Below are positions 17,097 to 24,776 of a DNA stretch of 64,000 bases, one piece after another. The notes below the pieces were generated by a model that was not told where the DNA came from, did no database searches, and was given only the letters and a program-made list of their open reading frames with translations. Each line of letters opens with the position of its first letter. Positions within the stretch are counted from its first letter, which is position 1. The DNA is from DAIDKA01 sp035485475 (GTDB taxonomy: Bacteria > Pseudomonadota > Gammaproteobacteria > Steroidobacterales > Steroidobacteraceae). The translations under genes and the position numbers were made by a program. The stretch spans positions 1-64,000 of the forward strand of contig DATHOA010000084.1 of NCBI GenBank assembly GCA_035485475.1. Reading direction: 5' to 3'.

Positions 17097-18888
17097 TAGC
17101 AACGGCGGCGTGAAGGCACCAGGACTTGCGCTGCTCGCAAGCGTGCTGTGTGGCGCGACGCGGGCGGCGATCGCAGCCAGTGCGGTCGCCGCAAGTCCGG
17201 TCCCGGCAGCCCCGAGTGCTGTCGCCGACGCTGTCATGCAGCGCGATGCCGCGCGCCTGCAGGCCTTGCTGAAGGCCCACAGCGATGTCAATGCGCCGCA
17301 GCCGGATGGCAGTACGGCACTGCACTGGGCCGCCTACGAGGGGGATGCACACCTCGCTGCAGTGCTGCTCGCGGCTGGTGCCCACGCCAATGTCGCGACC
17401 GACACGAAAATGACGCCGCTGCTGCTGGCCTGCGAGGCCGGCAAGCCCGAGCTGGTGGAGGAGTTGCTGCGCGGGGGTGCGGATCCGAATCAGACCTTAA
17501 GCGGCGGGGAGACCCCGTTGATGATGGCCGCGCGCACCGGCAGCGTGCCGGTGTTGACGCTGCTGCTGGCGCGTGGCGTGAATATCGATGCCCGTGACGT
17601 GAGGCGCGGCACGACCGCGTTGATGTGGGCGGCGGACAGTGGCAACCCGGAGGCGGTACGGTTCCTGCTGTCGAAGGGTGCAGACTTGAGTGCGCGCTCG
17701 GGCACCACCGATCCGGGGCGCAGGCCGTACCTTGCGCAGACGGGTAGGGAGCGCATTGCGGAGTTTGTCGGCGGCTATGGCCTGGCCGGCCGCGTCGAAA
17801 AGCAGGATGGCTCACCGGCCGAGCAGCAGGCGGCCGCGAAGCTGGTGGCTGAGCAGATTGCGACCGCGAAGAAGGTGCTGGCGGAACACCCGCTGCCGAA
17901 ACCGCCGCCGCCGAGCAGGATCAGATGGGGCGGGCTCACCCCGCTGATGTTTGCCACGCGCCAGGGAGATATGGCCACCGCCAAGGTGCTGGTGGAGGCG
18001 GGCGCGGACGTCAACGAAACCAGCGCGTTCGGCTGGACGGCGTTGTTGGTTGCCACCCAGAACAAGTACTACAAGCTCGGCGAATACCTGCTGCAGCAGG
18101 GGGCCAAACCGAACATTGCCAACGGCGGCGGCTGGAATCCGCTGTATATCGCGACCGACAATCGCAACATCGAAGGGGGCGATTATCCGGTACGCAAACC
18201 CGACATGGATCACCTGGATTTCATCAAGGAGCTGCTGGCGGCCGGTGCCGATCCGAACCTGCGGATGCACTCCAGCACTGAAACCCGCACGATATTCACC
18301 AACCAATGGCTGGTCGAGAATGGCGCGACCCCGTTCCTGCGCGCCGCGCAGTCCGGGGACCTGGTGTTGATGAAGCTGCTGCTGGAGCACGGCGCAGATC
18401 CGCAGCTTGCCACCGACTACAACGTGACGCCGCTGATGGTGGCCAGTGGCATTGGCTGGGTCGAGGGCGTCACCTACGAGTGGTCACCCCAGCAGACGCT
18501 CGAAACCGTGAAATTCCTGCTCGACCATGGCGCGGACGTCAATGCGCAGGACACCGAAGACTTGCGCACGGCGCTGATGGGGGCCGCCCACAAGGGCAGG
18601 AGTGATGTCATCGAGCTGCTGGTGGCGCATGGGGCGGACCTGTCCCTGCACGACATCGGCAGTCGCGACACCGTGCATGGCCTGGCGGGCGTCTCCTGGC
18701 AGGCGATCGATTATGCCGATGGCCTGGTGCGCGTCGGCGTGCAGTCTTCGATCTCCCATCCGGAGACGGCGGCGCTGCTGCGCAAGATGATGAAGGATCG
18801 CGGCCTGGCCGTGCCGCCGGAAGGCCGCACGCTGGCCTCTATCTGCATCACGGACATCTGCAAGACAGACGCCAGCCAGGCGCAGTAG
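17065..18888 (+). CDS. Secreted ankyrin-repeat protein
   Basis: The 607-residue protein has a hydrophobic N-terminal export segment and about nine to ten ankyrin repeats. Recognisable repeats include DGSTALHWAAYEGD, GGETPLMMAARTGS, GTTALMWAADSGN, GLTPLMFATRQGD and LRTALMGAAHKGR. Ankyrin arrays bind protein partners, and a periplasmic location makes an exported partner likely. ATG 17065 overlaps the DUF6152 gene and has a GAAGG site; GTG 17110 is an alternative that leaves a shorter signal. The array is interrupted around residues 210-290 by an Ala/Lys/Pro-rich linker. It closes the DUF1592-DUF1552-DUF6152-ankyrin operon. Confidence 0.85.
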   Translation: MVSLSVAPHVNSNGGVKAPGLALLASVLCGATRAAIAASAVAASPVPAAPSAVADAVMQRDAARLQALLKAHSDVNAPQPDGSTALHWAAYEGDAHLAAVLLAAGAHANVATDTKMTPLLLACEAGKPELVEELLRGGADPNQTLSGGETPLMMAARTGSVPVLTLLLARGVNIDARDVRRGTTALMWAADSGNPEAVRFLLSKGADLSARSGTTDPGRRPYLAQTGRERIAEFVGGYGLAGRVEKQDGSPAEQQAAAKLVAEQIATAKKVLAEHPLPKPPPPSRIRWGGLTPLMFATRQGDMATAKVLVEAGADVNETSAFGWTALLVATQNKYYKLGEYLLQQGAKPNIANGGGWNPLYIATDNRNIEGGDYPVRKPDMDHLDFIKELLAAGADPNLRMHSSTETRTIFTNQWLVENGATPFLRAAQSGDLVLMKLLLEHGADPQLATDYNVTPLMVASGIGWVEGVTYEWSPQQTLETVKFLLDHGADVNAQDTEDLRTALMGAAHKGRSDVIELLVAHGADLSLHDIGSRDTVHGLAGVSWQAIDYADGLVRVGVQSSISHPETAALLRKMMKDRGLAVPPEGRTLASICITDICKTDASQAQ

Positions 18889-18899
18889 CCAAGGCTGGC
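18871..18899. terminator. Terminator-like inverted repeat at convergent gene ends
   Basis: GCCAGCC at 18871-18877 pairs with GGCTGGC at 18893-18899 around the stop codon of the ankyrin gene, facing the convergent 18909 gene. There is no T-run, so intrinsic termination is uncertain. Confidence 0.3.
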
Positions 18900-18908
18900 G
18901 GGCCGCCC

Positions 18909-19673
18909 CTACATCTTGTGGGTGTCCAGACAGACGTTCTCACGCAGGGTCATTCCCGGCTGCCGCTTCAAGGTGATCTTCGTCGTCCACGGCGCGGTGA
19001 AGAAGTCCGGATCCGTGATGACCACTGAGGCGCTGATGGTCGAAGGGTCGGTCAACACGTAGCGCTCCTGCACCGTCAGCTTCTCGCCATGCGGGAGTCC
19101 CGTGTAGTCCAGCCAGGTCTGATCATTGAAGCCCACGCTGTCGATGACCAGGGTCTTGCCCTCAAAGTGCGCGCCGGAGTTGCCAAGGTAAGTGGGATCC
19201 GCATCCTCCGGCGCCGGCGCCTTCACCCAGTAAATGTTGCGGAAGGTGTGATTGGCCTCGTGCACGAAGTTCAGGTTGCGCGTGGTCTGCAGGATCAGGA
19301 AGGGATAGGGCGCCAGCAGCAGTCGCGGTATGCCGTGCATCAGGCAGCTGGAGATCGGATCGACGTTATGGTCGCCGCTCTTCAGTGCCGCCTGGTGCTT
19401 GGCGTACTCGGCCTTGCCCGCGGCATTGAGTGGCGGCTCGCCACCCGTGGCCGTGAGCAGCCGGCCACCCGGCTTCGCATTGGCCCACTTGCCCGTGAAA
19501 TTCGGCGTGGCGGCGTCCGGCTGCCCAAACACCGGCGCGGTATCCGTCGCTGCGCCGGCATCCGCGGCCGACAGCACCGGTGCGCTTACGAGTACGGCCG
19601 GCACGGCGGTGAGGCACAGGAGGGTGAGCAGGCCGCGACCCCGTACCGATGCTCTGAGATTGTGCTGTGTCAT
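18909..19673 (-). CDS. Secreted protein of an unnamed four-member local family (copy C)
   Basis: The 254-residue protein has an N-terminal export segment (LLTLLCLTAVPAVLVSAP). Family motifs are present in modified form: NFTGKWANA, SCLMHGIPRLLLAPYPFLI, FVHEANHTFRNIYW, YLGNSGAHFEGKTLVIDS, GFNDQTWLD and a terminal ITDPDFFTAPW. The C-terminal CLDTH replaces the CEENN motif. Its ATG overlaps the stop of copy D (TAATG), so C and D are one operon. The spacing mirrors the A-B pair, as if a two-gene unit had been duplicated. Function unknown. Confidence 0.7.
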   Translation of the reverse strand: MTQHNLRASVRGRGLLTLLCLTAVPAVLVSAPVLSAADAGAATDTAPVFGQPDAATPNFTGKWANAKPGGRLLTATGGEPPLNAAGKAEYAKHQAALKSGDHNVDPISSCLMHGIPRLLLAPYPFLILQTTRNLNFVHEANHTFRNIYWVKAPAPEDADPTYLGNSGAHFEGKTLVIDSVGFNDQTWLDYTGLPHGEKLTVQERYVLTDPSTISASVVITDPDFFTAPWTTKITLKRQPGMTLRENVCLDTHKM

Positions 19674-20527
19674 TACTTGGCCACCGAGATGCCATTCACG
19701 GGCGCATTGCGATTGTTCTCCTCGCAGGAGTACTCGGCGAGGTGGATGTCGCCCCGCCACGGATACAGCCGTTCCGCCGTCCATGGCTTGGTGAAGTGTT
19801 CGGGGTCCTCGATCGTGATGAGGTTGCGGATTTCGACCCCGCCATATTTATTGGTGAACTTGGTCATGCGCTCGGTGGTCTTCAGCTGCAGGCCATGCGA
19901 CAGCGACTCCTCGTCGATCTGCGTACGGTCGTTGAAATGGTCGGTGACCACGACCAGCGTATTGCCCTCCCAGTGGCCCACGGAGTAACCCAGGAAGGTC
20001 CGCGGGGTATCGGCCGGCACGGGCTTGCCATCCATATGGATGAACCGCACGTTGTGGGCCACCTCGTGCAGGATCGTGATCAGGCCCGGCGCGTACACGA
20101 ACTCGATCGGGTACGGGGAGGCCATGAGCCGCGGAATGCCGTGCGGAAAGCATTGGGTCGGGGCATCGGCGATCGGGGTACCGGCCTTTTCCATGTCCAG
20201 ATGATGCTGGCGGCTCGCCGCCTCGAGCGGGGTCATGGGCAGCAGGCTCGCCGACTGGCCCGGCGACATGGGCCGATCCGTCATCGGACGGAAGGTGCGG
20301 TCGTAGCCGCGCGTCCACCACACGCCGGAGAAGTCGCGCGGATCGGTTGGGGCCGGGTTCTTGTTCCACAGCGCTGCAGCGTCGGCGTTGCGCTTGTCCT
20401 GGGCCGCGGCCCGCGCGGCGGGATCGCCGCCCTGCGCAGGGGGGCCGGGAGGGGGGCCTCCTTCCTGTGCATACGATGCCGTCCAGAGGACCGCGAAACT
20501 GACTGCCAGCCATGCCGATCGACGCAT
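19673..20527 (-). CDS. Secreted protein of an unnamed four-member local family (copy D)
   Basis: The 284-residue protein has a signal peptide (ends ASYAQE), followed by a Pro/Gly/Ala-rich linker and then the family domain. The motifs are FSGVWWTRGYDRTF, QCFPHGIPRLMASPYPIEF, ILHEVAHNVRFIHMD, FLGYSVGHWEGNTLVVVT and a terminal TIEDPEHFTKPW. It ends in CEENNRNAPVNG, almost the same as copy B, making B and D the closest pair. ATG 20527 follows a GGGGGA site; a TATACT box at 20554-20559 is a plausible -10 element for the C-D operon. Function unknown. Confidence 0.7.
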   Translation of the reverse strand: MRRSAWLAVSFAVLWTASYAQEGGPPPGPPAQGGDPAARAAAQDKRNADAAALWNKNPAPTDPRDFSGVWWTRGYDRTFRPMTDRPMSPGQSASLLPMTPLEAASRQHHLDMEKAGTPIADAPTQCFPHGIPRLMASPYPIEFVYAPGLITILHEVAHNVRFIHMDGKPVPADTPRTFLGYSVGHWEGNTLVVVTDHFNDRTQIDEESLSHGLQLKTTERMTKFTNKYGGVEIRNLITIEDPEHFTKPWTAERLYPWRGDIHLAEYSCEENNRNAPVNGISVAK

Positions 20528-20838
20528 GTTTTCCCCCTTACAAAAGCGCGTCGAGTATAGCGCAAACATATTTGCCGATTACCCGAGTTGCCGGATCAAC
20601 TGTGCAGCCAGTGGTGTCCGGGTGGCAGGGATGCGGCCCGCGCCGCCGCGGGGTAGGGGGAGCCCCCGGCAATGGGGGGGGCCGGGCCGATGGGAGAGGC
20701 CCAGGAGTGTGCCGGCCATCACAACGCTCACCAGGAGGCCGCCTCGGCCCATGATACCAATGGTAACCATGTGCCCAATCTAGCGTACCCTGCCGGCAAC
20801 CCCGTGAGTGTGGGGAACCCTACACGCGGGAGAATCCG
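20528..20838. other. Intergenic region between divergent genes
   Basis: This 311-base gap holds a likely minus-strand -10 box (TATACT, 20554-20559) for the 20527 gene and the ribosome site GGGAGA for the lipoprotein at 20839. A 63-codon minus-strand frame (20579-20770) begins with a hydrophobic stretch. It lacks a clear ribosome site and ends in Pro/Arg-rich sequence typical of GC-rich noise, so I do not call it a gene. Confidence 0.4.
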
Positions 20839-21270
20839 ATGTTGAAACAGTTTTGCATGGCGACCGTCCTGGGCGCCTGTGCCGCGATGAGCGGCTGCGC
20901 GACGATTGTGCACCACGGGCCGAGGCAGGTTTCAGTGGCGTCCACGCCGCCGGGTGCCAAGGTCTCCATATACGACCGATCCAACAGCCTGGTGCAGGTC
21001 AGCACCACCCCATTTCTCGCCACGCTCCCCACGAAGTTCAGCTATTTCAAGGGTCAGGACTATCGATTGGTGTTCGAGCTGCCCGCATATGCGACCGCCG
21101 AGGTGCATCTGCAATCCAAGGTGAGCCGTTGGTATTTCGGCAATCTGCTGTTTGGCGGCCTGCTTGGCATGGTCATCGTCGATCCGTCAACGGGTGCCAT
21201 GTTCAATCTCGCGCCGGACAAGATCGACCAGCCGCTGACGGCCGCGCAGGTGGAACTCATCCACAATTGA
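20839..21270 (+). CDS. Small PEGA-like lipoprotein
   Basis: This 143-residue lipoprotein has a lipobox at AMSGCAT with lipidated Cys near residue 19. The following segment, VSVASTPPGAKVSIYD, resembles the PEGA-type beta domain found in surface or periplasmic proteins. A short hydrophobic stretch (NLLFGGLLGMVIVD) near residue 110 may insert in a membrane. GGGAGA lies upstream of ATG. It appears monocistronic, between divergent copy D and the convergent cysteine hydrolase. Relatives are annotated as hypothetical, and I propose only an envelope role. Confidence 0.72.
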   Translation: MLKQFCMATVLGACAAMSGCATIVHHGPRQVSVASTPPGAKVSIYDRSNSLVQVSTTPFLATLPTKFSYFKGQDYRLVFELPAYATAEVHLQSKVSRWYFGNLLFGGLLGMVIVDPSTGAMFNLAPDKIDQPLTAAQVELIHN

Positions 21271-21280
21271 TCGTTGAGCT

Positions 21281-21958
21281 TTATTTGAGCAGCCCGATCA
21301 GTTCATCCGTCGAGAGCACATCACCGAACAGAAACGCCATGTTTTCCAGTGTGGCGTTGTGCGCCGCGTCCGTCAGCGCTGCGTTGGCGTCCGAGACGAA
21401 CAGGATCTTGTAGTTCATCTGCATGGCATCGCGCGCCGTGGATTCGCAACAGCAGTTCGACAGGGTCCCGGTGATGATCAGGGTATCGATCCGGTGACCC
21501 TGCAGGATTTCGTGCAGCGCGCTGGCTCCGGGCACGAAGGCGCCGAAACGAAACTTCTCGACCTTCTGATCTCCCTCCGCAACCTCGAGCGCGGGCCACA
21601 GTTGCCAGTAATGCGCATCGCGCGTGAACGCCTCGGTCAGCGCCGTGCCGCTCTCACGGCTGTGCAGATGAGCGAACCAGTTCGACCAGCTGGCACGGGA
21701 GTTTGCATCCACGGTCATGCGCAGGAAGAAGTTCCTCCCGCCCTGGGCACGCACCGCGGCGCTGATCCGATTGACGTTCGGGACGATCTCGCGGGCGATC
21801 GGCACTTCGACCGGCGCGCCGGGCTCCATGAAGCCGTTCTGCAGATCCACGATGATGTGCGCGGTGCGCCGCAGGTCAAGCTGTTGGTAGGGATGCAGGG
21901 TCCCGCGCTGCGCCTCGATCATTTTCACCACATCGGCGGACAGGGCAATCTTGTGCAT
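21281..21958 (-). CDS. Isochorismatase-family cysteine hydrolase
   Basis: This 225-residue protein is of the isochorismatase-like superfamily. The catalytic triad is visible: Asp in HIIVDLQNGFM, Lys in KVEKFRFGAFVPG, and Cys in TGTLSNCCCEST. The run of three cysteines replaces the usual single conserved Cys with small neighbours, which is unusual. Members hydrolyse amides such as nicotinamide, N-carbamoyl compounds, or enol ethers. ATG 21958 is chosen because the longer frame adds residues unlike the family. It is divergent from an MFS transporter with 109 bases between, so a shared substrate is possible. Confidence 0.85.
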   Translation of the reverse strand: MHKIALSADVVKMIEAQRGTLHPYQQLDLRRTAHIIVDLQNGFMEPGAPVEVPIAREIVPNVNRISAAVRAQGGRNFFLRMTVDANSRASWSNWFAHLHSRESGTALTEAFTRDAHYWQLWPALEVAEGDQKVEKFRFGAFVPGASALHEILQGHRIDTLIITGTLSNCCCESTARDAMQMNYKILFVSDANAALTDAAHNATLENMAFLFGDVLSTDELIGLLK

Positions 21959-22067
21959 GGGGGGCTCCGCGCCGCAAAACTGTAAAGCCGCGCTCCGGGG
22001 CGCGCGCATGATCTATTATGCGCGACAAACAAACAGCCTGTGTCGTGTGCCTGCAGGGGGGATCGAT

Positions 22068-23324
22068 ATGCCACAACGCTCGACGGATAGTCTGGGAGGG
22101 CACGCATTCGCCATCGAAATGCGCACCCTGTTGCTGCTGGGCCTGGCCTGGGGCTTCGCCTACTGGGACCGAATGTCGATCACCTTCCTGTCGCCGTTCA
22201 TCGTTCCGGAGCTGCATCTCACCAATTTCGAATTATCGGCACTCCCCGCGGCCCTCGCGTTCACCTGGGCCATCGGCGCGTATCTGATCGGCTTCTGGTC
22301 CGACCGCAGCGGCGCCCGCAAGCCATTTCTGCTCGGGGCGCTGGTGGTGTTCTCACTGTGCTCGGTGTTGTCGGGACTGGCGACCTCCTACCGGACGCTG
22401 TTCGCGGCCCGACTGGTGATGGGCGCTGTCGAAGGACCGTTCCTGCCGATCTGCCTGGCCATTCTGGCCGCGGTCACTGCCGAAAAGCGCCGCGGCTTGA
22501 ACGCCGGGATCACCCAGAATTTCTTCGGTTCCGTCATCGGAACCACATTGGCTCCGATCGTCCTGGTGCCCCTGGCCTTGGCCTATTCATGGCATGCGGC
22601 ATTTTATTTCTCAGGTGTGCCGGGCCTGATCCTGGCGGTGCTGATCTGGTGGCTGGTCGATGAGCCGCCCCGGGCCCCGGCGCCTGCCGTGCAGGTGGCC
22701 AAGGAGCCGTCCGATTCGATCTGGGCCATGTTGGCGAACCGCAATATCGCCCTGTGCTGCGGCATCAGTATCCTGATGGTCGGCTCGCTGGTCATCGGAG
22801 CCATCTTTCTGCCCCAATACCTCACCCGCGGACTGGGCCTGTCCCCGCAGGTCATGGCGCAGATCATGGCCGTCGTCGGTTTCTGCCCCGCGATCGGTGG
22901 GGTGTTCGGCCCGTGGCTGTCCGACCGATTTGGTCGCCGGCCGGTCATGATCGGGTTCTGCGTGCTGATGGCACTGTGCCCCATCGCGGCGCTGATGCTC
23001 CATGGATCGGTGCTGCTGATGGCGATCCTGATGGCCCTCAGCTGGATTGGCGCCGGTTCATTTCCGCTGTTCATGGGCGTGGTGCCGACCGAAACGCTGT
23101 CATTGAGACGCGCCGCCACCGCCATGGGGCTGGTGATTGGCGTGGGCGAGATTGGCGGCGGGGTCTTAAGTCCACTGGTGGCAGGCAAGCTGGCGGATCT
23201 ATTCAGCCTGGCAGCGCCATTGATGTTCCAGGCCATCATCCCGCTGCTTGCCGCAGTGCTCGCGCTGGGGCTGCGCGAAACCAATCCGCGTTTTGTCGGC
23301 AATGCAGTGGCTCAAATCGCTTAA
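22068..23324 (+). CDS. MFS transporter
   Basis: The 418-residue protein has 12 predicted membrane helices. The MFS loop 2-3 motif is GFWSDRSGARKP and its second-half counterpart is GPWLSDRFGRRPVM. The early WDRMSITFLSPFIVPEL stretch resembles the anion:cation symporter (ACS) subfamily, which imports organic acids such as hexuronates or phthalate. ATG 22068 follows a GGGGGG run; the upstream in-frame ATG would overlap the divergent hydrolase gene. It leads a group with the NTF2 and SDR genes 15 and 21 bases apart, suggesting uptake and metabolism of one compound. Confidence 0.88.
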   Translation: MPQRSTDSLGGHAFAIEMRTLLLLGLAWGFAYWDRMSITFLSPFIVPELHLTNFELSALPAALAFTWAIGAYLIGFWSDRSGARKPFLLGALVVFSLCSVLSGLATSYRTLFAARLVMGAVEGPFLPICLAILAAVTAEKRRGLNAGITQNFFGSVIGTTLAPIVLVPLALAYSWHAAFYFSGVPGLILAVLIWWLVDEPPRAPAPAVQVAKEPSDSIWAMLANRNIALCCGISILMVGSLVIGAIFLPQYLTRGLGLSPQVMAQIMAVVGFCPAIGGVFGPWLSDRFGRRPVMIGFCVLMALCPIAALMLHGSVLLMAILMALSWIGAGSFPLFMGVVPTETLSLRRAATAMGLVIGVGEIGGGVLSPLVAGKLADLFSLAAPLMFQAIIPLLAAVLALGLRETNPRFVGNAVAQIA

Positions 23325-23339
23325 ACGGAGGAAATTGAC

Positions 23340-23909
23340 ATGAAGCATCTGCATTTTGGGAATCACGCACGGTTCCGCGCCATTGCGGCGGCAATCGCAC
23401 TGGGCGTGACCCTCTTCGCATCCCTGGTTGCGGCCCACCCGGCGCGGGCGGAACAGCCGGCGACGACGCTGCAAACGCTGCTCGACAAGCAGCAGATCCA
23501 GGACATGCTCGCGGATTACTATGCGCACCTGGGCAAGGGCGAGAGTGATTTTGGGTCCTACTATCTGGCGGATGGCGTCATTGACGTGAACGGCCTGAAG
23601 GGGCAGGGCGAAGCGGCCATTAAGGACGTCTACAAGAAGATTGCGGCCGGCACACCCAAACGGCCGGGCACCTTTCGTATGCTGCTGACGAATGTCATGG
23701 TCGTGGTCAACGGCAGTACGGCCACGGCAGAAACACTGTGGACCGGAATCAATTCCCCGACCAAGGCGGGCCCACCCCGGTTCGTTGAGCAGGGCACGGA
23801 ACGCGACGACCTGGTCAAGGTCAATGGTCACTGGCTCTTCAAGCTTCGGGTGATCACCAGTAACGCAGGCTTGCAGGCAATGTTCGCGACGTTGCCCAAG
23901 AATCCATAG
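23340..23909 (+). CDS. Exported SnoaL/NTF2-like protein
   Basis: The 189-residue protein has a signal peptide ending near ARAEQP and an NTF2-fold domain (IQDMLADYYAHLGKGESDF, then the paired strands ending LFKLRVITSNAGL). Export is unusual for SnoaL-like enzymes. GAGGAAA precedes the ATG. It sits between the MFS transporter and the SDR oxidoreductase in the same direction, so all three may act on one substrate. No catalytic residues can be named with confidence. Confidence 0.75.
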   Translation: MKHLHFGNHARFRAIAAAIALGVTLFASLVAAHPARAEQPATTLQTLLDKQQIQDMLADYYAHLGKGESDFGSYYLADGVIDVNGLKGQGEAAIKDVYKKIAAGTPKRPGTFRMLLTNVMVVVNGSTATAETLWTGINSPTKAGPPRFVEQGTERDDLVKVNGHWLFKLRVITSNAGLQAMFATLPKNP

Positions 23910-23930
23910 TCAGCAACAGGAGTGCTCGAC

Positions 23931-24773
23931 GTGACGGAAAAGGTCTGGTTCATAACGGGGACATCCCGCGGCTTCGGCCGCATTTGGGCGCAGGCGGCAC
24001 TGGCGCGCGGTGACAAGGTGGCAGCTACCGCCCGCGATGTGAACACCCTCGCGCCGCTGCTCGAGCGTTACGCGCAGCGCGTCATGCCGATCGGTCTGGA
24101 TGTGACCGACCGGGCCGCCGTGTTTCGCGCCGTCAAGCAGGCGCACGCAAATTTCGGCCGCCTGGATGTGGCGATCAACAATGCGGGCTATGGCCTGTTC
24201 GGCACGATCGAGGAACTCAGCGAGGCCGATGCGCGCGCGCAGATCGAGACCAACCTGTTCGGCGCACTGTGGGTGACCCAGGCCGTACTGCCGATCATGC
24301 GGGCGCAGGGGTCAGGCCATATCCTGCAGGTGTCCTCGATCGGCGGGGTCAGCGCGTTCCCGACCGTCGGGATGTATCACGCTTCGAAATGGGGCCTGGA
24401 AGGGTTCAGCCAGTCCCTGGCCGCCGAGGTCGCCGGATTTGGCATCAAGGTGACGCTCGTGGAACCGGGCGGCTACGCCACGGACTGGGGCGGGGTCTCC
24501 GCCACCCGATCCGTCGAGATGCCGGCGTACGCCGGGGCGCGCGCCGCGGTCGCGGCCATCCGCGGCAATTTCAAGCCCGGCGATCCGCAGGCCACCGCCG
24601 CGGCCATCCTGAAGGTGGTCGATGCGGCCGAACCGCCGTTGCGGATTTTCCTGGGGACTACGGGCCTGCCCATGGCGCGCGCGGAGTTTGCCAAGCGGAT
24701 CGAGGTCTGGGAGCAATGGAATGACGTGGCCGTCGCGGCGCAGGGTGACCTGGCGGCGAAGCGCGGGACCTGA
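23931..24773 (+). CDS. SDR-family oxidoreductase
   Basis: This 280-residue classical short-chain dehydrogenase has the cofactor motif TGTSRGFG at residues 9-16, the NNAGYG motif, catalytic Ser in QVSSIGG, and Tyr-Lys in YHASK. The Arg in the TSRG turn and the following TARD motif suggest NADP preference. GTG 23931 has AGGAG 8 bases upstream; a GTG nine bases earlier is also in frame. It is the last gene of the MFS-NTF2-SDR group and ends 3 bases before the convergent histidine kinase gene. The substrate is unknown. Confidence 0.9.
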   Translation: MTEKVWFITGTSRGFGRIWAQAALARGDKVAATARDVNTLAPLLERYAQRVMPIGLDVTDRAAVFRAVKQAHANFGRLDVAINNAGYGLFGTIEELSEADARAQIETNLFGALWVTQAVLPIMRAQGSGHILQVSSIGGVSAFPTVGMYHASKWGLEGFSQSLAAEVAGFGIKVTLVEPGGYATDWGGVSATRSVEMPAYAGARAAVAAIRGNFKPGDPQATAAAILKVVDAAEPPLRIFLGTTGLPMARAEFAKRIEVWEQWNDVAVAAQGDLAAKRGT

Positions 24774-24776
24774 GTA

